From an uncultured Ectothiorhodospiraceae bacterium (GTDB taxonomy: Bacteria > Pseudomonadota > Gammaproteobacteria > UBA6429 > Thiohalophilaceae), in assembly GCA_947259425.1 (NCBI GenBank), contig CAMYMO010000263.1:1-11861 (forward strand): a stretch of 11,861 nt of DNA. The letters are read 5' to 3'. The notes beneath the pieces were generated by a model. That model was not told the origin of the DNA, ran no database searches, and saw only the letters and a list, made by a program, of their open reading frames with translations. Positions 1 through 7,183 of the stretch are shown here, in pieces; position 1 is the first letter of the stretch, and each line of letters begins with the position of its first letter. Both the position numbers and the translations under genes were made by a program.

Positions 1-34
1 CTTCTAAATACTTACGAGTTAATAAAAGCAGACC

Positions 35-64
35 GCTAAACTTGTTGGCAACAACAAGTTTAGC
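35..64. terminator. Perfect 13-bp hairpin, possible terminator of the leftmost minus-strand transcript
   Basis: Arms GCTAAACTTGTTG (35-47) and CAACAAGTTTAGC (52-64) are perfectly complementary around a 4-base loop, GCAA read on the plus strand (a GNRA tetraloop) and TTGC on the minus strand. It lies 33 bp beyond the tandem stop codons of the small minus-strand ORF. On the minus strand it is followed by GGTCTGCTTTTATT, which is a poor but present U-rich tail; the plus-strand side has only ATTTTC. I infer a weak intrinsic terminator for the minus-strand genes to its right. It could also act in both directions or be an RNA-stability hairpin. Confidence 0.45.
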
Positions 65-100
65 ATTTTCAATATCAAGTTTACCGGCTAGCTCAAGTCA

Positions 101-211
101 TCAGGCATTTGCAGCAGACAAAATTACATCGCCTGCGGTTATGATTATAGCTACCGCTAAAATAATACTAACCTGGATAAAAACAATAAATTTATACATG
201 CGATTGGTCAT
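101..211 (-). CDS. Possible small membrane or signal-like peptide (36 aa), may be a truncated gene
   Basis: A short reading frame begins at an ATG 22 bp beyond the stop of the 161-aa gene. GGGG (221-224) is a plausible ribosome binding site 9 bases upstream; an in-frame ATG at 217 is too close to it. The product is Met-Thr-Asn-Arg-Met-Tyr-Lys followed by about 20 mostly hydrophobic residues (IVFIQVSIILAVAIIITAG) and a tail ending SAANA. That is the shape of a single transmembrane helix or an uncleaved signal peptide. Two TGA codons in tandem (103-98) end it. The same frame then stays open to the window edge, so this may be the 5' remnant of a longer exported protein. I recognise no family. 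The alternative is that it is chance sequence at the end of the operon. Confidence 0.35.
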   Translation of the reverse strand: MTNRMYKFIVFIQVSIILAVAIIITAGDVILSAANA

Positions 212-233
212 TATCATTTACCCCGCGATCGTT

Positions 234-719
234 TTATTTCTTTATCTCAATATCAAATTTCAATAACAACTGCGTCCAATCTTCATCAAGGCGCATTAAT
301 TTGGATGTAGTATTTTTATCATTTAACATAAAAGCCCGCATTGGCTCTGAACTGGATAATGCATCCCCGTAACTGTTATAGGCCGTAATACCAATTTCCA
401 TATCAAGTCGATTATCCGGGACAAAGAGTTTTTCTCGATAAATCAATTTATTCATACCAACGCGCTTACCAAAATACAATGTTGTTAAATCAGAGATCCA
501 AAGCTTATTATGAATCGCAAAAACAAAGGTCCAGGTTGAAACTGGAACACGTCCGGTAAACATCAGTTCCGATAAGGTGATATTAACCGGCCGAACCTGA
601 CCTTTAGTGTTATTGGATTGCCTGGTGCGCGAGAGCGGAGCAATCCTGCCCAGTGACCCAATACCAGTTCGACCCACCTGGCTGGCATTTTCGTATTCGG
701 TTTGTTGAGCAAGTGACAT
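234..719 (-). CDS. Hypothetical protein, 161 aa, unrecognised
   Basis: This is an open frame of ordinary composition with an ATG at 719 and a GGGG-type ribosome binding site about 9 bases upstream (CCGGGGATTAAGCT before the ATG). It is divergent from the PilZ-like gene across 178 bp. The first 45 or so residues are polar and rich in Gly, Arg, Ser and Thr (for example GRTGIGSLGRIAPLSRTRQS) and probably flexible. The rest alternates hydrophobic and polar residues in the manner of a beta-rich fold (TWTFVFAIHNKLWISDLTTLYF, in two stretches), ending in a Lys-rich tail (KFDIEIKK). There is no signal peptide, membrane segment, cysteine or catalytic motif. I do not recognise the family. The position, back to back with a putative second-messenger-binding protein, is the only functional hint. 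Confidence 0.6.
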   Translation of the reverse strand: MSLAQQTEYENASQVGRTGIGSLGRIAPLSRTRQSNNTKGQVRPVNITLSELMFTGRVPVSTWTFVFAIHNKLWISDLTTLYFGKRVGMNKLIYREKLFVPDNRLDMEIGITAYNSYGDALSSSEPMRAFMLNDKNTTSKLMRLDEDWTQLLLKFDIEIKK

Positions 720-801
720 AGCTTAATCCCCGGTTGCTGTCCTTAATATGGGAAAAGAATAAGCTTTTGGCCCTGTTTTAGCCGTGAAGAATTACCCCAC
801 C

Positions 802-824
802 AAATTGTGAAATATTCACAATTT
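802..824. promoter_or_regulatory. Operator-like perfect dyad in the divergent intergenic region
   Basis: AAATTGTGAA (802-811) and TTCACAATTT (815-824) are perfect inverted repeats around the 3-base spacer ATA. The dyad sits 74 bp before the PilZ-like gene and 83 bp before the start of the divergent 161-aa gene, a usual place for a dimeric regulator to control one or both. The core reads TGTGA-N5-TCACA, one base short of the N6 spacing of a CRP site, so I do not assign it to CRP. The T run after the plus-strand arm resembles a terminator, but no plus-strand gene lies upstream. Confidence 0.45.
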
Positions 825-897
825 TTGCCCCCTCAAGCTCAATAAATATACAAACGAACCGATAAATAGGCTGATAATACAGCGAGTTAGAGCGTAT

Positions 898-2682
898 ATG
901 CCACAGCAAGTCAACAATGAAAGTGCCCAATTTGATTTTCGCCCACAGACTATTGAGCATTGGATCAATAACTTACCCCGTGGCAGTGTCGGAAAAACCT
1001 CTGAATTAATCTATAAAGCCCTGCTGCAGATTAATGAACAGGAAATGAAGGCCGCCGACCGGTTTCGGGTGCTTGAATCCTTACGTAACAGTGTGCATTA
1101 CGCCACGATGAACCTGAGCAGTCATGTCAACGGCAGTAACTACCCATTACCCGAGAAAGTTGTCCTGATCGCCAGCGCCTGCCACTCAATCTACAGCAAT
1201 ATGACCCAGGGTTATTACAGTGTATTTCGTGAAATAAAAGATCAAAATATCTTATTTCTCGATAAGGGTATGTTGACCACGACGATTCATCGTTCAATTA
1301 AATATTTACAGCAATCGTTATTACTTGTTTATAAGACATTTTCAGCCTTTCATCATGACTACTGGGAGCAGCTGCATGAATTATATCAATACGCAGAGCA
1401 GAACAAGCTTGCAAAAAATTCTATAAGCGATGACCTTCTGGTTAATAAAAGAAAAAGCAGTATTGAGAATGAGTATATCCATGGATTACTGCTCTACCTG
1501 TCCGAACCTTATCACCTTCGCCCTGGCGAAGTGGACGAAGTTAATCAACATCTTGAACAATGGCATCACCTTGCCTGCTTGAAAAAAATCAATGATGCAG
1601 CAATTTTTTCTAAGGATAATCGATTAATCGTCGTAGAACTGGATCAGGATCAACCGCCGTCAATAATTAGTAAAAGTCCACTTATTAGTGATATTAAAAA
1701 CTGTCGTATCGTCGACATCACTAACTTACTGGATAATTTAAATAAAGAATTGGTAAAACGAACCGAACAGAATAAATCCGCCAAGAGCAAAGCCGCTCCG
1801 GAATCTATTCGGCTAAATTTATTACGCCGACTTATCGAATCATGGGGACAGACTAAAAAACGTCGTTACCCGAGAAATAACCTCGCCGAGAAGGTTAATA
1901 TTACGATTGGTTTACATCAAACTCATATGCAACTGCTTTATGAACAGCATATTAAACATCTCGATACAAATAAAAATGCTTATTCCGGCTTTTATACCAA
2001 ACCGGAATTTGAATCGATAGAAGTCAGGGATGTAAATTCAAAAAATTCAGACGTATGGTCAACCGTTTATGCGTGGACGAATATCGATGTTACCAACATC
2101 GAAAAATCGTCACCTTCACAAAAACAGATCACTGACTTTCGAGTTAAACAGGAAAATTGGACTTTGCTTAATGAAAGCGCTGAAGGCTTTTGTGTCATGT
2201 CGATTGAAAAGCAAAGCAATAAAATTCAGGTCGGTGAAATCATTAGTCTACAGCGTAAGAACTCAACACAACGTGCAATCGGTCTGGTGCGTTGGATTAA
2301 AGCTTATGGCGACAGTGGTATCCAGATTGGCGGTATGATGGTGGCACCATCAGCCCTTTCTATCAGTGTTAGCCTCTCTGATAACGATAAACAGGATCAA
2401 ATTGTTGATCGCTGTTTATTGCTGCCCTTAATGCAAATGCTTAATCGACCTGAATCGATATTGACTTTTTCACGCCAGTATAAAAATGGTGACATACTCG
2501 AACTGACGCAACCTAACAAAAAACCGACGTTAATAAAATTAAACAAACTCATTGCTGATAACGGGATTATTAGTCAATTTCTCTTTAGCCTACTTGAAAA
2601 AACAAGCTCCCAGCACCATGGTGATTCAGAAAATAGCAATGACCAATCCGGAAGTTTTGATGATATCTGGCAATCAATTTAA
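898..2682 (+). CDS. Large PilZ-like domain protein (594 aa), putative c-di-GMP signalling protein
   Basis: A soluble protein with no signal peptide or membrane helix. The N-terminal region (about 17-190) is helical, with a segment resembling large gammaproteobacterial PilZ-containing proteins (IEHWINNLPRG at 19-29, then an R-x3-LESLR helix). The C-terminal part resembles a PilZ beta-barrel: NESAEG at 425-430 matches the [D/N]-x-S-x-x-G signature, followed by GLVRW (462-466) and GIQIG (474-478), the usual later strands. The upstream RxxxR c-di-GMP-binding arginine motif is not intact; only R415 (FRVKQ) is near. Cyclic-di-GMP binding is therefore uncertain, and the domain may have degenerated into a protein-interaction module. 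The middle (about 180-400) is Lys-rich and not recognised. The ATG at 898 has only a weak upstream GAG as ribosome binding site. The gene runs the same way as prmA, 73 bp downstream, and probably has its own promoter under the dyad at 802-824. The family assignment is from motif recognition only. Confidence 0.65.
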   Translation: MPQQVNNESAQFDFRPQTIEHWINNLPRGSVGKTSELIYKALLQINEQEMKAADRFRVLESLRNSVHYATMNLSSHVNGSNYPLPEKVVLIASACHSIYSNMTQGYYSVFREIKDQNILFLDKGMLTTTIHRSIKYLQQSLLLVYKTFSAFHHDYWEQLHELYQYAEQNKLAKNSISDDLLVNKRKSSIENEYIHGLLLYLSEPYHLRPGEVDEVNQHLEQWHHLACLKKINDAAIFSKDNRLIVVELDQDQPPSIISKSPLISDIKNCRIVDITNLLDNLNKELVKRTEQNKSAKSKAAPESIRLNLLRRLIESWGQTKKRRYPRNNLAEKVNITIGLHQTHMQLLYEQHIKHLDTNKNAYSGFYTKPEFESIEVRDVNSKNSDVWSTVYAWTNIDVTNIEKSSPSQKQITDFRVKQENWTLLNESAEGFCVMSIEKQSNKIQVGEIISLQRKNSTQRAIGLVRWIKAYGDSGIQIGGMMVAPSALSISVSLSDNDKQDQIVDRCLLLPLMQMLNRPESILTFSRQYKNGDILELTQPNKKPTLIKLNKLIADNGIISQFLFSLLEKTSSQHHGDSENSNDQSGSFDDIWQSI

Positions 2683-2755
2683 CTTTGTAATTCGTTATTA
2701 ACCAGCTTACAAGCCGTGTATGATGTGATTTAACTTTACTAAAGTAAGAATTACT

Positions 2756-3640
2756 ATGCCCTGGTTACAACTTAAAGTTCAGACCGACCAAACACACGTT
2801 GAAGCAATATCCGATTGGTTGATGGATCAAGGCAGCCTGTCTGTTACTTTTCAAGATGCCGCTGATCAACCTTTATTCGAACCTCCTCCTGGTGAAACAC
2901 CAATATGGTCGAATACCTTGATTACCGGACTCTTTGCCGCCCAGACCGGCATTGAAGACATCCGCTCTACTTTAACTGAACACTTTAACGATGCGATCAC
3001 AGCAACTCGTTCAGAAATCTTAGAAGATAAGGACTGGATCCGTGAATGGATGACCCACTACCAGCCCATGCATTTTGGTCATTCGCTGTGGATTGTGCCT
3101 TCTCATCATTCCCCACCGCAAGCCGATGCCACCAATATTTTACTGGACCCGGGCCTGGCCTTTGGCACGGGTACTCACCCAACAACAGCAATGTGCTTAA
3201 GCTGGCTCGCAGAGCACCCACCTACGGGACAGCAGGTGATCGATTATGGCTGTGGATCGGGTATTTTAGCCATCGCGGCTGCAAAACTGGGCGCAAATCA
3301 GGTCCAGGCCATTGATAATGACCCTCAGGCACTGACCGCAACGACAGACAATGCGCTTAAAAATAAGGTTAATCGGCAAATCCAATGCGGTGGTATCGAC
3401 CTGCCGATCCCTAAACAAGCCGACACCTTATTAGCTAATATCCTCGCAGGCCCCTTAATCGAGCTTGCCGAGCATTTTTCGAAAATTCTGAAGACAGGTG
3501 GTAATATAGTCTTATCCGGTATTTTGCAGGAACAGGCTGAACCGGTTATGCAGGCCTATCAGAGGTGGTTTTCGATTAAGCTAACGGCGCAAACAGAAGA
3601 TTGGATCTTATTGTCCGGTAATCGAAATAATAAGATTTAA
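2756..3640 (+). CDS. prmA: Ribosomal protein L11 methyltransferase PrmA
   Basis: PrmA is the cytoplasmic SAM-dependent enzyme that trimethylates the N-terminus and lysine side chains of ribosomal protein L11. At 294 residues it is the usual family length. The N-terminal ~55 residues (MPWLQLKVQTDQTHVEAISD) form the L11-recognition domain. The signature DPGLAFGTGTHPTT starts at D131. SAM-binding motif I is VIDYGCGSGILA at about 161-172. The acidic end of the next strand is AIDND, and N228 lies in the NILAGPL motif that replaces the usual catalytic motif. The ATG at 2756 fits the family N-terminus; the upstream purine stretch (AAGTAAGAA) is a modest ribosome binding site. The gene is 21 bp from the zinc-ribbon gene, so they are likely co-transcribed. 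In many relatives accB-accC stand upstream, but here it is the PilZ-like gene. Confidence 0.97.
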   Translation: MPWLQLKVQTDQTHVEAISDWLMDQGSLSVTFQDAADQPLFEPPPGETPIWSNTLITGLFAAQTGIEDIRSTLTEHFNDAITATRSEILEDKDWIREWMTHYQPMHFGHSLWIVPSHHSPPQADATNILLDPGLAFGTGTHPTTAMCLSWLAEHPPTGQQVIDYGCGSGILAIAAAKLGANQVQAIDNDPQALTATTDNALKNKVNRQIQCGGIDLPIPKQADTLLANILAGPLIELAEHFSKILKTGGNIVLSGILQEQAEPVMQAYQRWFSIKLTAQTEDWILLSGNRNNKI

Positions 3641-3661
3641 GTAGAGAAAGCAAAGAGCTCA

Positions 3662-5662
3662 ATGTATACCCGTTGTCCCCATTGCCAAACGTGTTTTCGA
3701 ATCGCTGAGGCACATTTAAAAGCCGCCAAAGGCATGGTGCGCTGTGGCAGCTGCAAAGAGGTCTTTGATGCGACCAGTCACATCTACGACAACATGCCCG
3801 ATGCTGACCCCAACGAAATCAGCAGTAACCCGGTTATTCCTGAAGACGACCATGAACATATCGATTTAAGCTCTCCACCCGATCGCTCAAACGCCCCGGA
3901 TCAAAGCCCATTTATGGAATCAATGATAGGCAAAGATGCTCGTTACAATAATCTGGATGATATGGGCACCATTGATATCCCCGGCGAGACCAATTTTACC
4001 GAGTCGTTTATCAAGTTTGTTGAAACAGAATATGATCCAGAGAAAAAGATCGCGGCTCATCCTATACCTGATCCCTTAATAGAGCAGCCTAGTGAGACAC
4101 CCCCGGAAAATAAGCCGCCAATCAATCCTGGCCAAAGCCATGAACACACCAATCTAGCTGATGCCAATGACGCCTTAGCAACGAACGATACGCTGTCTGC
4201 CAACCCCTTTATTGCCGCCTTATCACAACAACAAACATACGATTCAGGCAGTAAAACGCCAGCCCTTCCAACGCAAAAAGCACCGGATTCTAGTTCAGCG
4301 CCGAAACTGAAATCAAAACCGGCACCAGAACCTGACGCTCAACCACCGAAACCGACTTCTGCATTTGAACTCGAACCCGAACCGACTCACGTGCCACCAC
4401 CTGCAACACCCTTTTCGATTGAGGATGATTCGGACATTCCCCCTATGTTTGTGCAGAATGAAACCGAGCAAGTCGATGCCTTCGAAATAAAACCTGAACC
4501 ACCTGAAAGAGAAAAAAGTGAAAGTGAATATGAAGATATTGAATCATTAGAAAATCCAACGACCAGTACAGAGTTTGACGGCATTGATGAACTGTACACA
4601 GCCGCCCAGGACCAGATGGACGAACCGGGCTCTGATCCGGACAAACTTAACCAGGATATAGAAGCCTTACTCAACGATGCCATGTCCCTGGATACGGTAA
4701 AACCCGCTGAGACAAAATCCGATCCGCTAAATTTAGCAAAAGACAGCAAAGACAAAATTTCGCTGGATGTTGACGAACCGGCTGACTCATTCCTGGGTGA
4801 TATCAACTTTCTTGAGGACGCTCCGGAAGAACCCAATGAAGTACTGACCCAATTTGAGGAAGAATTACAGAATATCGAGTTTGGCAAGGCCGATGCCGCC
4901 TCATTTAGTCTCGATAATGATGATGCATTGGAGAACCTGAGCCAAATGGAAACGCCCAAAGTCGGTGCACCCGACTTCGGTGAAGAAAATACGGAAATAG
5001 AAGATATCGTCATTGGCAGCGCGGAACCCACTCCGGTACCGGCTCCTAGGCCATCAAAACAACGGAATCGAGATGACGATGAGTCCCCCCCGGATGACCT
5101 ACCCCCAAACAACTTACCCTCAGCAGAACACGACCTGCCCAAGGCGTTACGCAGCTCTTTTGCTCACCTGGATCGCCCGGAACGTCCCATTGGACTGAGC
5201 CTCGCCATGGGCGCGGGAATCTTTATCCTGGTCTTCGCCTTAGTTGGTCAAATGGTGCTGTTTCGCAGCTACCAGCTGGCCAACCAGTTTCCGTCGCTCG
5301 CCCCGACCCTATCTTCCTTATGTGAAAGCATTCCTTGCCGATTTTCTGGGAACACAGATGTCTCTCAGATCGAATTGATCAATCGAAATGTCCGTAGCCA
5401 TCCCAACCAGAAAAATGCCTTACTAATTAGCACCGCATTCAAAAATAAAGCGCATTTTGATCAACCCTATCCAACCATCGCGATCAAGCTCTCGGATCTC
5501 AGCGGCCATATCGTTGCCACCCGCTATTTTACCCCGGAAGAATATCTTGAAGGCTTATACAATAAATTCCTACTAATGGAGTCAGGTACTCCGGTTCACG
5601 TCACGCTGGCCGTATTGGATCCAGGCGATGACGCGATCAACTTTGAATTCAGTTTCTTATAA
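3662..5662 (+). CDS. Zinc-ribbon (MJ0042-type) and DUF3426 membrane protein with a very long acidic linker (666 aa)
   Basis: Three parts are visible. Residues 1-37 are an MJ0042-type zinc ribbon: C5-x2-C8 (with C11) and C28-x2-C31, in the context RCGSCKEVFDA. Residues about 38-505 are low-complexity, rich in Asp, Glu, Pro and Ser with Pro-Glu/Pro-Lys stretches (PAPEPDAQPPKP), and presumably disordered. Residues 512-534 are one transmembrane helix (LSLAMGAGIFILVFALVGQ onward), followed by a DUF3426 domain of about 130 residues that begins with a Cys pair (LCESIPCRF). With the ribbon in the cytoplasm, the DUF3426 domain should lie in the periplasm. The family regularly sits between prmA and dusB in Gammaproteobacteria, but its function is not established. 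The ATG at 3662 puts the first zinc ligand at residue 5, as usual for the family. The linker appears long for the family. Confidence 0.88.
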   Translation: MYTRCPHCQTCFRIAEAHLKAAKGMVRCGSCKEVFDATSHIYDNMPDADPNEISSNPVIPEDDHEHIDLSSPPDRSNAPDQSPFMESMIGKDARYNNLDDMGTIDIPGETNFTESFIKFVETEYDPEKKIAAHPIPDPLIEQPSETPPENKPPINPGQSHEHTNLADANDALATNDTLSANPFIAALSQQQTYDSGSKTPALPTQKAPDSSSAPKLKSKPAPEPDAQPPKPTSAFELEPEPTHVPPPATPFSIEDDSDIPPMFVQNETEQVDAFEIKPEPPEREKSESEYEDIESLENPTTSTEFDGIDELYTAAQDQMDEPGSDPDKLNQDIEALLNDAMSLDTVKPAETKSDPLNLAKDSKDKISLDVDEPADSFLGDINFLEDAPEEPNEVLTQFEEELQNIEFGKADAASFSLDNDDALENLSQMETPKVGAPDFGEENTEIEDIVIGSAEPTPVPAPRPSKQRNRDDDESPPDDLPPNNLPSAEHDLPKALRSSFAHLDRPERPIGLSLAMGAGIFILVFALVGQMVLFRSYQLANQFPSLAPTLSSLCESIPCRFSGNTDVSQIELINRNVRSHPNQKNALLISTAFKNKAHFDQPYPTIAIKLSDLSGHIVATRYFTPEEYLEGLYNKFLLMESGTPVHVTLAVLDPGDDAINFEFSFL

Positions 5663-5740
5663 AATTACCTAATTAAGAAGTTTCTGCACTCAATCACAAA
5701 ATGGGTAAATTTCGACCTTTATCCCTTTGAGATGAACAGG

Positions 5741-5746
5741 TATGAT
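5741..5746 (+). promoter_or_regulatory. Candidate -10 box for the dusB-fis operon
   Basis: TATGAT lies 36 bp before the dusB ATG and is followed by CGGCTC. A GC-rich stretch between -10 and the transcription start is the discriminator feature of growth-rate- and stringently regulated promoters such as the dusB-fis promoter of E. coli. The -35 at optimal spacing (TTTATC, 5718-5723) is poor, so the promoter may need an activator or may be misplaced. The assignment is inference from position and sequence. Confidence 0.35.
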
Positions 5747-5781
5747 CGGCTCTCAATTTTGATGTAGTCCAGAAATTAAAG

Positions 5782-6771
5782 ATGCAGATTGGCCCTTACA
5801 CACTAAACAACAACCTCATTCTGGCGCCGATGGCCGGCGTGACGGATCGGCCTTTTCGTCAGTTATGTAAAAGTCTGGGTGCGGGAATGGCCATTTCCGA
5901 GATGGTCTCATCCAATTCCCTATTGTGGGGCAGCGAAAAAACCAAACGTCGTGCCAATCACGATGGTGAAATCGAGCCCAAGTCCGTGCAAATTGCTGGA
6001 GCCGACCCACAAATGATGGCCGAGGCGGCAAAACACAACGCCGATACTGGTGCCCAGATTATCGATATCAATATGGGCTGCCCGGCAAAAAAAGTCTGTA
6101 ACGTGATGGCCGGCTCAGCCTTGTTGCAAAACGAAAAGCTGGTTGAAGACATTGTCAGTGCAGTTGTTAACGCCGTTGATATCCCGGTGACGCTGAAGAT
6201 TCGCACCGGCTGGGACAAACAAAATCGTAACGCGGTCAGAATTGCTCAAATCGCCGAGCAGGCCGGTATCCAGGCCCTGGCCATGCACGGCCGGACCCGG
6301 GCTTGCCATTATCGTGGCGATGCTGAGTACGATACCATTGCCGAAGTCAAGCAAAATATTAGCATCCCTTTGATAGCAAATGGCGATATTACTACACCCG
6401 AAAAAGCAAAGTTTGTGTTAGAGTACACAGATGCTGACGCGCTCATGATAGGGCGTGCGGCACAGGGACGACCTTGGATCTTTCGAGAGATACAACATTA
6501 CCTGGTCACGGGCGAACGTTTAGCTGAGCCCAAACCAAGTGAAGTTAGAGACATCCTACTTGGACATTTGAGCAATTTGTATGAATTTTACGGTGAGTTC
6601 ACTGGTGTGCGCGTAGCCCGCAAACATATAAGTTGGTACAGCAAAGGCCAACGGCACGGAGCAGCATTTAGAGACGCGGTTAACAGAGTAGAAACGATAG
6701 AGCAACAATTAGAAATGACTAATAAATTTTTTAACAACCTAATAAACCCCAGGGAGGAGTTAGCAGCATGA
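5782..6771 (+). CDS. dusB: tRNA-dihydrouridine synthase DusB
   Basis: DusB is an FMN-dependent, NADPH-using enzyme that reduces a specific uridine in the D-loop of tRNA to dihydrouridine. It is a TIM barrel with a C-terminal helical tRNA-binding domain. At 329 residues it is of family length. Visible are LAPMAGVTDRPFR near residue 14, which binds FMN; the QIAGADP strand; INMGCPAKKV with the catalytic C100; KIRTGW; MHGRTR; IANGDI; and MIGRAAQGRPW, a phosphate-binding loop. These sequences fit DusB rather than DusA or DusC, and the partner gene fis confirms it. The start at 5782 gives the expected MQIGPYTL N-terminus. It overlaps fis by 4 bp (ATGA), so the two are translationally coupled. Confidence 0.97.
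   Translation: MQIGPYTLNNNLILAPMAGVTDRPFRQLCKSLGAGMAISEMVSSNSLLWGSEKTKRRANHDGEIEPKSVQIAGADPQMMAEAAKHNADTGAQIIDINMGCPAKKVCNVMAGSALLQNEKLVEDIVSAVVNAVDIPVTLKIRTGWDKQNRNAVRIAQIAEQAGIQALAMHGRTRACHYRGDAEYDTIAEVKQNISIPLIANGDITTPEKAKFVLEYTDADALMIGRAAQGRPWIFREIQHYLVTGERLAEPKPSEVRDILLGHLSNLYEFYGEFTGVRVARKHISWYSKGQRHGAAFRDAVNRVETIEQQLEMTNKFFNNLINPREELAA
6752..6759 (+). promoter_or_regulatory. Strong ribosome binding site of fis, inside the 3' end of dusB
   Basis: GGGAGGAG is a near-perfect anti-16S complement ending 8 bases before the fis ATG. It is far stronger than the other ribosome binding sites in this window (898, 2756, 3662 and 5782 all have weak ones), so fis is likely translated much more than dusB from the same mRNA. 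This agrees with the known high abundance of Fis in fast growth. Confidence 0.8.
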
Positions 6772-7061
6772 CCGATACGGTGTTGGCAGTGCCTCTGGAA
6801 GATCAAAGCCAGGAACAAGCAAACCGTCCCCAAAACACTTTGCGCGACAGCGTTAAAGATACGATGGACGCTTATTTAAAACAATTAGATGGGCATTCAA
6901 CGGGACAACTATATCAGATGTTCTTACAGGAAGTGGAAACGCCATTACTGGAAACAGTAATGACTTATGTCCGTGGAAATCAAAGTAAGGCAGCTGAACT
7001 ATTAGGAATCAATCGCGGTACCTTAAGAAAAAAACTAAAAATGTACGGCTTACATCAGTAA
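6768..7061 (+). CDS. fis: Nucleoid-associated DNA-binding protein Fis
   Basis: Fis is a small homodimeric DNA-bending protein that activates rRNA and other growth promoters and takes part in site-specific recombination and replication control. The 97 residues are the usual length (about 98 in E. coli). The variable N-terminus (1-25) is followed by the dimerisation helices (about 27-68, including LYQMFLQEVETPLLETVM) and a C-terminal helix-turn-helix from about residue 71 (NQSKAAELLGINRGTLRKKL), nearly identical to the enteric protein. The ATG overlaps the dusB stop as ATGA and has a strong ribosome binding site at 6752-6759. Transcription is presumably from the dusB promoter and probably ends at the hairpin at 7079-7120. 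Confidence 0.97.
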   Translation: MTDTVLAVPLEDQSQEQANRPQNTLRDSVKDTMDAYLKQLDGHSTGQLYQMFLQEVETPLLETVMTYVRGNQSKAAELLGINRGTLRKKLKMYGLHQ

Positions 7062-7078
7062 GTAATAACATCCAGTCT

Positions 7079-7125
7079 TGAAGCCTGGCCTGGCTAACTA
7101 TCTTAGCCTACCAGGCTTCATGGCG
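7079..7125 (+). terminator. Large hairpin between fis and purH, probable intrinsic terminator
   Basis: The outer stem TGAAGCCTGG (7079-7088) pairs perfectly with CCAGGCTTCA (7111-7120). An inner stem GGCTAA (7092-7097) pairs with TTAGCC (7103-7108) around the loop CTATC; the two stems are separated by a small internal loop. The structure starts 17 bp beyond the fis stop and is followed by TGGCGTTTTG. The U tract is short and displaced, so termination may be partial, leaving some read-through into purH. It could also act as a processing site that separates the two messages. Confidence 0.7.
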
Positions 7126-7179
7126 TTTTGCCCCCTACAAATAGATCGGAAAAAACCGACTACAACCAACTACAAAGTC

Positions 7180-7183
7180 AGGA
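7180..7183 (+). promoter_or_regulatory. Ribosome binding site that fixes the purH start at 7191
   Basis: AGGA lies 7 bases before the ATG at 7191. The frame is open back to a TTG at 7128, but that start lies immediately beside the terminator hairpin, has no ribosome binding site and would add 21 polar residues absent from the PurH family. Confidence 0.7.

Noticed and set aside
42..266. Plus-strand ORF with a signal-peptide-like start (…QAFAADK)
   Set aside because: It starts at a TTG inside the hairpin at 35-64, has no ribosome binding site and overlaps the minus-strand genes. The resemblance to an exported protein is probably chance.
802..824. CRP or FNR binding site
   Set aside because: The half-sites TGTGA and TCACA are separated by 5 rather than 6 bases, and the symmetry centre is on a base rather than between bases. 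FNR-type TTGAT-N4-ATCAA is not matched.
778..960. Minus-strand 60-aa ORF across the divergent gap
   Set aside because: It overlaps the start of the PilZ-like gene and the dyad, has no ribosome binding site and shows no protein-like features.
4387..5142. Minus-strand 251-aa Ser-rich ORF
   Set aside because: It is the antisense of the acidic linker in the zinc-ribbon/DUF3426 gene. Its Ser/Gly-rich composition is what the complement of Asp/Glu/Pro codons produces.
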